Part shown: positions 28,714 to 40,000 of the stretch, one piece after another
How the letters are laid out: each line of letters starts with the position of its first letter
Numbering within the stretch: position 1 is the first letter of the stretch
Assembly: GCF_000209165.1 (NCBI RefSeq)
Contig: NC_009042.1
Location: 2,542,001-2,606,000 of the forward strand
DNA from: Scheffersomyces stipitis CBS 6054
Lineage: Eukaryota > Ascomycota > Pichiomycetes > Serinales > Debaryomycetaceae
Direction: 5' to 3'
Length of the DNA stretch: 64,000 nt
The notes under the pieces: generated by a model
Database searches by the model: none
The model's input: the letters and a program-made list of their open reading frames with translations, nothing else
What the model was told of the DNA's origin: nothing
Position numbers and translations under genes: made by a program

Positions 28714-31700
28714 TTAGACTGAGCAGTCTTCGCCCATACTATCGTACTCTGCTTCCATGGCAATAGGCGACGATGCCACTTCTTGCTTGCCGTTGCTTTT
28801 AATTTGCACCAACTTGTTGTTATTGTTCTCCTTAGAAAGAAGTCGCTGTTTTCTTATGTTATCCAGGTCGTCTTCGTAGTCGTAGTCGTCTTCGTCGTTG
28901 TCAAACTTGAACTTAGCCTTGGCAGAAGTTGTGACAGAATCATTAGGCGAATCTTTGGTATTGGTAAATGATCTAGTCTTTCTTGCACTTACAGGTTCAT
29001 TATCTGCACTTTTGGAATTGTTGGGGGAAGCAGCTTCACCATCCTCATAGACAGTTTCCTCTCCATTTTCTGGGGCTTCTATCAGCCCCAGTTCCTGTAA
29101 TTTCCTTTTTTCTAATTCACGATCTAATTCCATTTCTCGCTTGATCTGTTCCTCGTGTTTAGTGTATTTTTCGACCTGCTGTTGTACTAAATCATAGCTG
29201 GCTTTCTTGGTGATTAACGACTTCTTGTACAACTCATGCCCGCTCCGTATCATATTATTCAAGTCTCCGCCGCCAAGGTAGTCGTCTGGATCTGTAGTCC
29301 TCTTGCGGTAGAATAATAAGTAGGCTGCACTAGTAATAACTTCTTCTGGATTGTTGATACTGGTAACGCGACTATCGTTGAAATAGTACCAATTTCCATC
29401 ACGGAAGTTTTTAACTGAAGCAGTATAGTGACCACCACCTAAGCCACCATAGTGGTTATCCACTGCAATCAAGTCATAAAGACTATTCTCAGCTTCTGGA
29501 TTAGCAATGTATGAACTCATATCAAGTCCCTCTATAGGGAAGTCAACAACCATTTCAATCTTGTCACTAAAAGCTCTGGCACTATGGAACCTCTTCAAGT
29601 GGATAGTTAATATATCACCAGTTGACCAAACTTGAATGGTTTTAGTAGCGCGTTTATGATCTTTACATCTAGGACAATACCATAAATCGTGTTCACCGAG
29701 AATCTCTGGAGTACTGAAACTCTTCAAGCAGTCATATAGTGAAATCTTAGACTTTCTCTGTCTTTCAATTTTGGCTCTATTCTTCTCCAATTCTGGGTTG
29801 GGAAGTACTGGAATATTCTCCCAAGTTTGATTCTCGACAAAACATTGTTCAAAAATCGGGTAATCCCAATCACAGAGTAAGATTGTATCCTTGGTTATCA
29901 ACTCCGGATGATTACCAAGCTCAACCTCTGATGGAGTATTTGTAGGAGAATTTTCATTGGATGGTTTCAACGATTCAGCATAACCCGAAGAAGGAGGTGG
30001 AATTGGCAAAGTAGATGTGGAATCGAATAAGCTTCCTAAATTCTGCTCCCCTTCTGTGTCTTCATCCGACAGATTCATCTGTGGAATTAAATTTCTGGGA
30101 GGTAGCGCTGGTGGCTGGACACTGCCATTCTTCGTAGCTTCTTCTCCTCCTTCAGCATCAAGCATTACAAATTCATAGTCATCGTTGGACTTGGATGTAT
30201 CATCACTAGCACTAGCTATCAAATCATTCTGCACTTCTTCTGCCAAGTCCTCCATTTCTTTGTTGAACTTCTTGTCGTACGTTGGATAATGATAGAAATC
30301 TTTCTTAAGTTCTGGCAATTGGTCTGACAAAGGCTTGAATTCATTGAAAGTAGGCTTGTGAAGTGGAACATTTATCACACGAGGTGGCGTGACTGTCTTG
30401 GGCGCATTTCTAGCAAAGTTGTATCTATTACGAAAGTTTGCATGCGGTTTGTGGCTATATCCGTTTAAAGACTTAATTGTGAAACCAAAATCTGCGCTGA
30501 TAAAAGGATTGGCCAAAGAAATATCAGATATGTATCCATCTTCGTCTTCTTCGTCAAGTTGTCCATCACCTTCAATTGTATGATCACTTGGAGGCTTTTC
30601 TACCAATACTGCATTGTCATCCTGCTTGCAAAGTAAAGGAAAATCTTTAGGTCCATAATGTTTCTTTTCGACGTAGCTCTCTGTGTCATTCTTGATTTTG
30701 TTATATTCTTCGTTCAAGTCAAGTTTAGAAAGAATAGAAACCTTATCCAAAAGCTTTTGACGGATTGTTCCAAAACTGTATACATCACTTTCTTTGTTCA
30801 ATGTCACAAACAACGGGATTCCAAAAGTTTCTGTAACTTTGTAGGACTTGTCTGGATCCTCAACTGTATTGTAAACTGGAATTATAATGTCCGTTTCTGG
30901 GTTGTAAGGGACGTAATAGACATGTACTTCATCTGAATCTCTCACGATGTCACTAATGGGCATAAACTTGTTTCGGTTGTAATCCAATTGAAAGTCGCTG
31001 TAGAATGAATTTCTAAATATCTCGTAGAGGAACAAGTGGGTAGTCTCGACTTTTAAGAAATCACTCAAATAAGTCAATAAATCGTCGAAATTGGACGTCT
31101 TGTTAAGCTCAACTTCCAACTTCATTATTCTCGTTCCTCTTAAGATGCCGCCATCCGACAAATCAACAATAGTGAATGTGTGATACCACTTCTTGCTTAT
31201 TGGCAATGGTAACGTCAAATCGTTGAACGGATCGAATGTTATAGAGGTCTTTGAACAATCTGGACAAAGCAAAGTCGACTGATATAAGCCGGTAAACAAA
31301 TCTGTAATCACCGAATCATTTCTCATCTTGTGCTGGTTCCAGCAAGTTTCAGACAATTTAATAATGGCTTTGGGATCGTTGATTTCTTCGTCTTTCAACT
31401 CCGGCTTTTCGCAGTAGGGCTTTTTATGAATTCTGTTGAGATCCTCATGAAGAGCATCCAAGAGCCAGCTTAGAAATTCTTGAGAATCTTGTTGCATGTA
31501 GCCGGAAAACATGGACGAGTACCTTCCTATGGTGGATTTGAATTCTCTGGGTGTGATGCTAGAGTCCTTTGACGAGGAAGGGTCAAAAGCCTGTTTAAGC
31601 AAGTTTCCAAAAGCATTGGCTATATCTCCGTGGTTACCCAAAGGATTGTCAAAGTTCAATTCTCGTTTGTATAGATTGTACAAGAAATAGTAGTTTACTT

Positions 31701-32736
31701 CTGCCACATGTAACAAGCATTGCAAAGCTGAATTCATGTAACATGTATTTCCTAAGTTGCTTAAGCCCAAATGCCCGCTGCTCTTACTACTAAGCTTGTC
31801 GAAGTCGTACTGTTCCACATCTATTTGGTTTAAGTATGTGTTCACTGGGAAGCGGTCATGGCTGGCCTTTGCATCCTTCACCTCTACGAGGATATGGAAA
31901 GCGTCGGATTTAATGCCCTGGCTCTTGAGAGTATCTTTCAAGATGCCCAGATGGACCAAACTTTTGTTGTCGATGTCAAAGATGAGATTACTGATAGTAA
32001 GAGTAGAAGTGTATTCGGCTATGTTTTTTGATTCGATGAACCAGATACGGAAGTTATCGATGGGTCTTTTGGGCAACTTCAACACCGATACCCGGATCAA
32101 GTCGAGCAAATCGGTGAATGTCTTAGTCCGAGACAAAGATACAGCTGTGGGATGGCTGGTAGCATGAGTAGGATGGTTATGGTGGCGAGTATAGTACGAG
32201 TTCTGCACGGGTCTTTTGCCCAATTGGTGGATATGGAAGACAGGAGGAAATCTTTCGACTTCTTTGGCACCAGTTTCGGGGTTGATTATAAGACATCTAC
32301 ACACAGGCTGCCCTTTGGTGCCAAACCAGTCGGCAAGATAGTTGAAGATTTCTGGTGAGACGTTGTATGTTTCGACTGGTTCGTTGTTTTCCGGGTACAA
32401 GATGCCATTCTGGTCTACAATGGAGGTGTTGTCTACGGGACCAAGTTTGGATTGGAGGTCTTCAAAAGATGTTGCCGGGAGGTGGAGGAAGTTGTTGAGG
32501 TACTCTGTCGAGATTAGGTACCAGGGGTCGCCCTCTTTGCCTGTATTGCTGTTGTGGATCAATTCCTCTATCAAGTGGCGCTTCTCCATCAATTCAGTTT
32601 CCAAGAGCGACTCGGAGTCCAGCTTCAAGTTATCAGTGGAGTTGGGGATCTTGTAGGGAGAGTTGGTGGAGAGGTTCACTGAGTCCGACGACGACGACGA
32701 CGAAAGTGCGGTGGCAGCAGGAGTGTCGTCTGACAT
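28714..32736 (-). CDS. UBP12: Ubiquitin-specific protease with DUSP domain
   Basis: 1340 residues. The N-terminal DUSP domain (about residues 30-180, with GDPWYLISTEYLNNF) is followed by a split USP catalytic core. The Cys box is GLSNLGNTCYMNS with nucleophile Cys332, and the His box GGLGGGHYTASV has His1103, with Asp1121 in FNDSR completing the triad. Zinc-ribbon pairs CPDC and CPRC lie in the fingers subdomain. A large acidic, Ser/Pro-rich insert (about residues 680-960) separates the two catalytic halves, and the C-terminus is charged and coiled. Ubp12 cleaves ubiquitin from cytosolic and nuclear substrates; in yeast it acts on Gpa1 and mitofusin Fzo1. S. cerevisiae UBP12 is YJL197W, near RPL39-SOP4, which supports orthology over paralogues. 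Confidence 0.95.
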   Translation of the reverse strand: MSDDTPAATALSSSSSSDSVNLSTNSPYKIPNSTDNLKLDSESLLETELMEKRHLIEELIHNSNTGKEGDPWYLISTEYLNNFLHLPATSFEDLQSKLGPVDNTSIVDQNGILYPENNEPVETYNVSPEIFNYLADWFGTKGQPVCRCLIINPETGAKEVERFPPVFHIHQLGKRPVQNSYYTRHHNHPTHATSHPTAVSLSRTKTFTDLLDLIRVSVLKLPKRPIDNFRIWFIESKNIAEYTSTLTISNLIFDIDNKSLVHLGILKDTLKSQGIKSDAFHILVEVKDAKASHDRFPVNTYLNQIDVEQYDFDKLSSKSSGHLGLSNLGNTCYMNSALQCLLHVAEVNYYFLYNLYKRELNFDNPLGNHGDIANAFGNLLKQAFDPSSSKDSSITPREFKSTIGRYSSMFSGYMQQDSQEFLSWLLDALHEDLNRIHKKPYCEKPELKDEEINDPKAIIKLSETCWNQHKMRNDSVITDLFTGLYQSTLLCPDCSKTSITFDPFNDLTLPLPISKKWYHTFTIVDLSDGGILRGTRIMKLEVELNKTSNFDDLLTYLSDFLKVETTHLFLYEIFRNSFYSDFQLDYNRNKFMPISDIVRDSDEVHVYYVPYNPETDIIIPVYNTVEDPDKSYKVTETFGIPLFVTLNKESDVYSFGTIRQKLLDKVSILSKLDLNEEYNKIKNDTESYVEKKHYGPKDFPLLCKQDDNAVLVEKPPSDHTIEGDGQLDEEDEDGYISDISLANPFISADFGFTIKSLNGYSHKPHANFRNRYNFARNAPKTVTPPRVINVPLHKPTFNEFKPLSDQLPELKKDFYHYPTYDKKFNKEMEDLAEEVQNDLIASASDDTSKSNDDYEFVMLDAEGGEEATKNGSVQPPALPPRNLIPQMNLSDEDTEGEQNLGSLFDSTSTLPIPPPSSGYAESLKPSNENSPTNTPSEVELGNHPELITKDTILLCDWDYPIFEQCFVENQTWENIPVLPNPELEKNRAKIERQRKSKISLYDCLKSFSTPEILGEHDLWYCPRCKDHKRATKTIQVWSTGDILTIHLKRFHSARAFSDKIEMVVDFPIEGLDMSSYIANPEAENSLYDLIAVDNHYGGLGGGHYTASVKNFRDGNWYYFNDSRVTSINNPEEVITSAAYLLFYRKRTTDPDDYLGGGDLNNMIRSGHELYKKSLITKKASYDLVQQQVEKYTKHEEQIKREMELDRELEKRKLQELGLIEAPENGEETVYEDGEAASPNNSKSADNEPVSARKTRSFTNTKDSPNDSVTTSAKAKFKFDNDEDDYDYEDDLDNIRKQRLLSKENNNNKLVQIKSNGKQEVASSPIAMEAEYDSMGEDCSV

Positions 32737-33785
32737 CGCACTGTGATTGACTGAGAGTATTCGACGTAAGGGGGGAGATTAGGATAAATTGGCAATATAT
32801 AAATTAGAAATCTGCAACGATCTAATGGACTCAGTATATAATTGCTAGTGAGAATAGTCTGGTAGATTCAGCTTAGTAGCTAAACTATTGGAGTGAAGAC
32901 GAGATGGGCGCGACGAGAAAACCAACGCTACCGAGGGACGAGATGACAGATACGGAATCCAGTTGGTGGATACAACAATCGCGACTCGTGACGACAGTGG
33001 CGGCCGGTTTGATTGCTGCTGGATTATAATTGCAAAAGAAAAATCAAAAAGATAGTGTGTCTCCTCTCCCACAGATGCAGATGGAGTCTGTCAAATCAAC
33101 GATTTTTTCGCTGGGTCGCGCTTAGCCAGATAGGGAGCACAGAGTGGAGAATGCCAGAGGAAGAGAGCAGAGCGAGAACGGATCAGGGACTCCTGGCTTC
33201 GTCCTTTAGAACAGTAGTGACTTTATTCTCCGCTACTATAATGTAGTACTATGATGTTACCCAATTGAACTATCTATTGAGCCGTTTCGGTATTTTAGGT
33301 GATTGTATGCTTTTCCTTCTATAGCCATCTAATGCCTTCTGTTCTCTCAGTATTCTCGTTGCCGCGGGAATCGACTCGTGGTAAAAATTAAACCCCAGCG
33401 ACGTTCGCGTTCCGCCCTGCCTGGAATTTGTCGCTCAGAGGTAATGGGGGCAAATTTTGATCTCTAACTGCGGCGGTACTGATTCGCAAGGTCAGTGACA
33501 ATTTTGTCATCTGCACAAGGATAGGAATCTAGATTTTGGAGTTGATAAGATTTGCAACCCAGAATGTGCATCTGTATTTGTTCATTATTACATAAGTACA
33601 ATTAACATTAGCTGATTAACTCCAATATGTTCTTCTCTCTTCAAGTCCATCAAGTTTACTTTCTATAGGATTTTCTTACCTTCCAGGTGAAGAAACATTT
33701 ATTTCATTTTTCGCAACATTTCTCCAATTACTGCGAAATTTTCATTCAGATATAGTACACTTTTATTGCTGTCTATAAAACTATT
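32737..33785. other. 1-kb UBP12 upstream region
   Basis: Lies between UBP12 (start 32736, -) and the RRP43 stop (33786, -). Open frames of 75-77 codons on either strand near 32845-33246 are judged chance. It is somewhat GC-richer near 33360-33480. No gene or RNA is recognised. Confidence 0.5.
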
Positions 33786-34886
33786 TTACATTTGCTGAGC
33801 TCTGATCTTGGAGATCTCAATTGCTTGTTTAAGAAGATCAAGTGTGATCTCGCTGTCACTGTCTCCGTTCACAAGACTGATTTTCTTGATGACATTATCC
33901 TTTGTAGCTATTATAGACAAACGAGACAAGATACTCGACTCCTCGGCCTCTCCTTCCAAATCAGCCAACAACACTGTCTTCCGATCCTCTTCTTCTGGAA
34001 TTGATATTATACCAAAATTGGACGAAACCCCCGAGGCATCGAACGGCCCTTCGGAGTCCACCATGGCATCTCCGTCAACTGTGGCCCCATTCAACAGCAA
34101 AGGATAGTACAAATCCTTGTTGCTGTCGAGGTTAATGTTTGATTTACTGACCCCTACTAATCCGCGAGTGTTAGACGAACGCGATCTGATAGATACCTTG
34201 GTTCCGCTTGAGGTATCGGAAATGTATACTCTGGGAAGAGCCAATCTGGATAATGCTTGGATAGTAGACATGTGACATAAGTCGAACAAAGACGACGTAG
34301 ACACTTGTTTGGAGAAAATCTTGATATGCGACAATAGCACAAACGAATACGACTTGCTATGGTTGAAATTGATGAGCTCGAATTCGTCTGGATTCAAGTC
34401 TGGGTAGTAGATGGTATATTTGCCGGTAGCAGCATCATAGACAGCAGAGCCGTAATTCTTGATAGACAATGCTGTTTTAGGAATCAAACGACTATGTAAG
34501 ATGCTTTCGTGTAACGTCTGAGATAGAATCATCTCTTCATCGGTGGGGGCACCTGACCTGCCACGAGCTATTTCAACCACAGGATACACTGTGGTGAAAT
34601 CATTGTTACTATGTGTAGCAGCGTTGGCACTTCTGTTGACTTCTACGACACCCAAGGTAATGGTATTGATTACTGTAGTGCTTCCACTTTTTATGACGGA
34701 CGAGCCAAACACATTGGCGTTGGAATCGGTTATTTCGTTATTGGAAGCGATATCCACTGGCTTGAATTCAGTGAAATTTCGCAAGTTTGGCCTCAAGCCT
34801 ACAGACAAATGTCTGTGGAGAGAGATATCGGGGGCAATCCGAGCAAGAACATCGGGAGGAAACGAAACCTGTTTCAATTCGGCCAT
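33786..34886 (-). CDS. RRP43: Exosome core subunit Rrp43
   Basis: 366 residues of the RNase PH fold. The N-terminal signature FPPDVLARIAPDISLHRHLSVGLRPN (shown here in part) is typical of Rrp43. DEEMILSQTLHESILHSRLIPK in the middle and a second acidic C-terminal half (KTVLLADLEGEAEES) follow the yeast protein closely. Rrp43 is one of six RNase PH-type ring subunits of the RNA exosome and is catalytically inactive in eukaryotes. The exosome trims 5.8S rRNA precursors and degrades aberrant RNAs in nucleus and cytoplasm. S. cerevisiae RRP43 (YCR035C) is near BPH1 (YCR032W), and both are in this window. The length is a little shorter than yeast (394). Confidence 0.95.
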   Translation of the reverse strand: MAELKQVSFPPDVLARIAPDISLHRHLSVGLRPNLRNFTEFKPVDIASNNEITDSNANVFGSSVIKSGSTTVINTITLGVVEVNRSANAATHSNNDFTTVYPVVEIARGRSGAPTDEEMILSQTLHESILHSRLIPKTALSIKNYGSAVYDAATGKYTIYYPDLNPDEFELINFNHSKSYSFVLLSHIKIFSKQVSTSSLFDLCHMSTIQALSRLALPRVYISDTSSGTKVSIRSRSSNTRGLVGVSKSNINLDSNKDLYYPLLLNGATVDGDAMVDSEGPFDASGVSSNFGIISIPEEEDRKTVLLADLEGEAEESSILSRLSIIATKDNVIKKISLVNGDSDSEITLDLLKQAIEISKIRAQQM

Positions 34887-35011
34887 GCTGTTACGAAAAG
34901 TGACGCTCTAATGGATCTGATGTCTGACAGTATCTCCTAGATTTACTTCCTTACTACCTGAAGGCTTGAGATGGGTTGAAATTTTCTGATGGGTAACGTG
35001 ATACAACTGAC

Positions 35012-35025
35012 GTGACAAAAGTCAC
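35012..35025. promoter_or_regulatory. Inverted repeat upstream of RRP43
   Basis: GTGACAAAAGTCAC: five-base arms GTGAC/GTCAC around AAAA, 126 bases upstream of the RRP43 start. It could be a bZIP- or Cbf-like site; identity unknown. Confidence 0.35.
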
Positions 35026-35035
35026 ACACAGTTTT

Positions 35036-35077
35036 GCACATGCTCAAGAGCACATGTTCAACAGCACATGCGTCTCC
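35036..35077. repeat. Three tandem 14-bp units with CACATG
   Basis: Units GCACATGCTCAAGA, GCACATGTTCAACA and GCACATGCGTCTCC follow each other without gaps, giving three CACATG E-box-like sites on the same face spacing in the RRP43 upstream region. Confidence 0.55.
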
Positions 35078-35508
35078 GCCGGAACGGTTGCCCTAACTGG
35101 GAGGGCGCCTCCGCTCGTTACGTCATCACCCTTCTGGACATGTGAAGGCAGAGCCTCGGAATGCCTCGTAACCAGGTCCAGCGGAAACTTCCGAATAGCC
35201 ACGTTACCTTCAAACTGAGGTTGATTCGATTGAAAAAACTTCTGCAGCGGCCCGAAAATACGAGATATGATTCTAAAATTTTTCTCTGGGGAAGAGTCAT
35301 CATGGAAAGAAGTCACCTCAGGAGAAACGGAGCTTCGTCGTTGCGACTCAAAAATGGCTAGTGGAAATTGCCGAAAGTCAGACTCAGGCCCCCAGCAAAT
35401 GAATTAATACAAAAACAGCAGTGTATTACTACAATTGATGAAGTATAGGCACAGTCTGATGCAGAATTGCAATCGTAGCCCAGGCGAAAAGTCAAGAGTC
35501 AGAATGAT

Positions 35509-35526
35509 TTCGCACTGAAAAATTCA
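35509..35526 (-). promoter_or_regulatory. Recurrent element, reverse copy
   Basis: Read on the minus strand: TGAATTTTTCAGTGCGAA, one base different from the copy before RPS14. It lies about 620 bases upstream of RRP43, in RRP43's orientation. Confidence 0.4.
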
Positions 35527-36234
35527 CCATCTCGCAATCCTCAGGAGATTAGATGCTGGGCTTAAGCATCTGGAGATAGCCTCACTAACTGGCAGTCCCA
35601 GCCAATAAACTCTACACAATATTTGCTGACAGCGGTGTCTACCTCGCAATTATTACCCCTGCACAGGGTCTTATCGTCGCCAGATACCAGTTGTGATTGG
35701 CTGGATAGCCATCAGACTACCTCTGATCACCAACTATGTACCGGACTTAAACCATATTGACTTCTGACGGAGATTCCAGCGCTACCACCTCCGGTGTCGC
35801 TGGCCCAACTCTGACTATTGCTTCATAGTTAAAACAGCATGCAAATACCCCTCTCAGTAAACATAGTCGATTATGGCCTAGTAAATTTTTTCCTTGTCCT
35901 GTAGCCATATATAATTTTTACTATCCCTCCATCTTGGTAGTTCCAGCTCAGATTCAACTTTTTCTTTCTTTCTCCAACTCTGGTTATACACCGAAACTAT
36001 CTTTGTTTTAAGTGTAATCGTGCTCCCGTCTGTGTAAAGCTAGCACTTCCATCCCAGACCTCTTTTTTCGCTAGTCTGAATTGTCCCCATAGAGTATACC
36101 GTCCATATATCTCTATTCACTATTCAAGATTGCCTGGAGCCGTTGATTAATATTATCGTTAGACATTAGAGCGTCCATTGACCACTACTACCACATACTA
36201 CATTCCCTTTAAAACATATCCAAAAGCAAAAGAT

Positions 36235-36588
36235 TTAGAGTAAGTACTGATTTTTGAGTGAAGAGATGAAAGAAGTGAAAATGGGCCCACCAGCCAACGA
36301 GGATTGATACCACTGGCCATTGACTACAGAGAAGCATGTCCTCACTAGCAGGGTAACACCAGGCGCAGTCTGGGATGCCAGCTCTATCCAGTGTCTCCAC
36401 CGTTCCTCTACTTCCTCTGTACGGTGTCTACTTTTTAGTGAAAAAAGTACTTGAATATTCACATTTTTAATTTCGCATTTGCACAGATTGCCACTTCCTT
36501 GATAAGCAGCATATTCCATGTCGTCGAAATCTTGTCTTCCAACGTCCTCTACGTCCAATTCAAAGTGTTCAGCTGTCATGTTCCCCAC
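36235..36588 (-). CDS. Possible small protein, unidentified
   Basis: Open frame of 117 codons with ATGs at residues 1 and 4 (MGNMTAEHFELDVEDVGRQDF). The N-terminus is acidic, the middle charged (RHRTEEVEERWRHWIELA) and the C-terminus more hydrophobic. There is no signal peptide and I do not recognise the family. It sits alone in a 2.1-kb gap between RRP43 and GLT1, on the strand opposite GLT1. The mixed, non-repetitive composition with Trp and Cys is compatible with a real small gene or the exon of a spliced one, but a chance frame cannot be excluded. Confidence 0.35.
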   Translation of the reverse strand: MGNMTAEHFELDVEDVGRQDFDDMEYAAYQGSGNLCKCEIKNVNIQVLFSLKSRHRTEEVEERWRHWIELASQTAPGVTLLVRTCFSVVNGQWYQSSLAGGPIFTSFISSLKNQYLL

Positions 36589-37033
36589 CGAAGATCAATG
36601 AATCATCTGTCTGCCGGTATCTAAGTCTGCGGCGGTGCGGCAGAGATGACTATTGTATTCCTGGCTATTACCATTGAGATTATTTTCATTGGGCAGATAA
36701 CAGGAGAAAATTTTCCTTTCGCACTGCAACCTTGGAGCTACAGCAACCGAATGATAATTAGGAGTGCGATAAGAAATCCAATACTGCTCGGTGCTGATAG
36801 TGGCCGCTTACTATAGTCATCTAGACAGTCGATGGACGTTCTCGATTGCGACTGCCATTGAACTGGCTGAACTTCAAACTGCATTTTTTCGGACCGGACT
36901 TTTTTTGCATTTCCCAATTAGGCTGAATTTTTCACTCCGATATGGGCTCGTACATTCTCTCAGCCTAGAAACATATTCTTTCATTAAATCTTTTTACCAT
37001 TTGACATACATATACTAACATCAAAATAGTTCA
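36589..37033. promoter_or_regulatory. GLT1 upstream region
   Basis: 445 bases before GLT1. It contains GATAAG at about 36768-36773 and a further GATAA-type site near 36696, candidate GATA-factor (Gln3/Gat1) sites that would fit a nitrogen-assimilation gene, and a variant of the recurrent element (TGAATTTTTCACTCCGAT, 36924-36941). No gene is seen. Confidence 0.45.
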
Positions 37034-40000
37034 ATGAGTTCCTACTTGCCTCAAGAGGAATTCCAAACCAATATCTACCAATACGATGAAACTCCTGAGA
37101 ATACATCATGGGCTTCTGCATTACCAGTAGCCAAGGGATTGTACAACCCAGAATACGAAAAAGATGCCTGTGGTGTCGGTTTCACTTGTCATTTGAAGGG
37201 TGAAGCCTCCCATAAAATCATCTCCGACTGCAGAAACTTGTTGTGCAACATGACCCACAGAGGTGGTGAGTTGAACCCAAAAGATGGTGATGGTGCTGGT
37301 TTATTGTCTTCCATTCCTCACAAGTTCTTGAAGCGTGAATTCAAATACCACTGCAACATTGACTTGCCTCCTTTGGGCCAATATGGTACCGGTAACATCT
37401 TCTTCAAGAAGGATGATGCCGTCTTTGAGAAGTCCAAGTCCACTTTCGAGAGCATTGCGGACTCCCTTGGCTTGAAGGTCTTGGGCTGGAGAAAAGTCCC
37501 CCACGACTCGTCCATCTTGGGTCCTGCTTCTTTGTCCAGAGAACCATACATCTTGCAGCCAACCGTTGTTTTGTCTGAATTGGCTGGTCAAAACGACATT
37601 GCAGATGATGTGTTTGTTTCCAAGTACCAAAAGGATTTTGAAAAGAAGTTGTACATCTTAAGAAAGCAGTCGTCTCACTCCATTGGCTTGCACAACTGGT
37701 TCTACATTTGTTCCCTTTCCAACAAGACCATTGTATACAAAGGTCAATTGGCTCCCAACCAAGTCTACGCTTACTACCACGATTTGGTCAACGCCGACTA
37801 TGAATGTCACTTTGCCCTTGTCCACTCCCGTTTCTCCACCAATACTTTCCCATCGTGGGACAGAGCTCAACCTTTGAGATTGGCTGCTCATAATGGTGAA
37901 ATCAATACCTTGAGAGGTAACAAGAACTGGATGAGAGCAAAGGAAGGTGTCATGAGCTCGAAGTTGTTTGGTGAGGAAATTGACAAGTTGTTCCCTATCA
38001 TCGAAGAAGGAGGTTCTGACTCCGCTGCTTTTGACAACGTCTTGGAATTGCTTACCGTCAACGGAGTGTTGTCGTTGCCAGAAGCCGTTATGTTGATGAT
38101 TCCAGAAGCTTGGCAAAACGATACTCACATCGATCCCAAGAAGAAGGCTTTCTACGAATGGGCCGCTTGTTTAATGGAACCATGGGACGGACCAGCTTTG
38201 TTCACATTTGCTGACGACAGATACTGTGGTGCCAACTTGGATCGTAATGGTTTGAGACCATGTCGTTACTACGTCACCGACGATGACCGTATCATTTGTG
38301 CATCTGAAGTTGGTGTAATTGAAATTGAACCCGAAAAGATTTTGCAGAAGGGCAGATTGCAACCGGGTAGAATGTTGTTGGTTGACACCAAAGAAGGAAG
38401 AATCGTGGACGACCGTGAGTTGAAGAATAACGTCGCTTCCAGATTTGACTTCAAGTCATGGGTTCTTGGTAACATGATCTCGTTGGGCGACTTGATTGAA
38501 AAGTTACAGGCCAGAGAAATCGACTTGTCGGACAAAGTCAGCGACACTTCCTACAGCGTCCAATCAGACCCTCGTCTTGTTGCCTTTGGTTACTCTCACG
38601 AACAGGCTTCGTTAGTGTTGGCGCCAATGGCTGAAGGAAATGAAGCTCTTGGTTCCATGGGTAACGACAATGCCTTAGCTTGTATCTCTGAGCAACCAAA
38701 ATTGTTATACGAATACTTCCGTCAATTGTTCGCCCAAGTCACCAACCCACCTATTGATCCCATTAGAGAAGAAATTGTCATGTCCTTGGAATGTTACGTT
38801 GGTCCTCAAGGTAACTTGTTAGAAATGAAGCCAGACCAATGTAATCGTTTGTTGTTGAAGTCGCCTGTTTTGTCGAACTCAGAACTTAACGCTATCAGAA
38901 ATATTGAAACGGTTTACCCTAAATGGTCGGTTACCCAGATTGACATAACTTTTGACAAGCCTGAAGGTATTCAAGGTTACGTCAACACCATTGACAGAAT
39001 CTGCCAACAGGCTTCGAAGGCTATCGCTGACAACAAGAAGATTATTATCTTGAGTGACAAGGCTACTTCTGCAACCAGAGTCCCTATCTCTGCTTTGATT
39101 GCCACTGGTGCTGTGCACCACCACTTGGTTAGACAAAAGCAGCGTTCCAAGGTGGCTCTTATTATTGAAACCGCTGAAGCTAGAGAGGTGCACCATGCTT
39201 GTTGTTTGGTTGGATACGGTATCGATGGTATCAACCCTTACTTGGCCATCGAGACTCTTATCAGAATGAGGGAAGAAAATTTGTTGAAGAACGAAGCACT
39301 CACTCCTGAAAAGATAATCCACAACTATAAGGATGCTATCGACCACGGTATCTTGAAGGTTATGTCTAAGATGGGTATCTCTACCTTGGCCTCCTACAAG
39401 GGTGCACAAATTTTCGAAGCTCTTGGTATCGACAACTCTGTCATTGACAGATGTTTCGCTGGTACTGCTTCCAGAATTAAGGGTGTCACTTTCGAGTACA
39501 TCGCTCAAGACGCCTTCTCAATGCACGAAAGAGGTTTCCCAAGCAGAGACACCATCAAGCCTGTTGGTCTTCCAGAAACTGGCGAATACCATTGGAGAGA
39601 TGGCGGTGATGCACACGTCAACGAACCAGCTGCTATTGCTTCTCTTCAAGACGCTGTCAAGAACAAGAATGAAAGAGCCTACGAAGCCTACTGTAAGAAG
39701 GAGCACGAAGCTATTAGAAACTGTACCTTAAGAGGATTGCTTGACTTTGATGTTGATGCCAGCACTTCCGTTCCAATTGATCAGGTCGAACCATGGACTG
39801 AAATTGTCCGTCGTTTCTTCACAGGTGCCATGTCTTACGGTTCCATTTCCATGGAAGCTCACTCAACTTTGGCTGTTGCCATGAACAGATTGGGTGGTAA
39901 GTCGAACACTGGTGAAGGTGGAGAAGACTCTGCCAGATCTATTGTTAGCGAAAATGGTGACACGATGCGTTCTGCTATCAAGCAAATTGCTTCAGGCCGT

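Larger units (their letters stand above)
34887..36234. other. RRP43 upstream intergenic region
   Basis: 1.35 kb without a supported gene. Close to RRP43 it holds the inverted repeat GTGACAAAAGTCAC (35012-35025), three tandem 14-bp GCACATG units (35036-35077) and a reverse copy of the recurrent element (35509-35526). Frames of 60-90 codons near 35000-35360 overlap on both strands and look like chance in GC-richer DNA. Confidence 0.5.
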
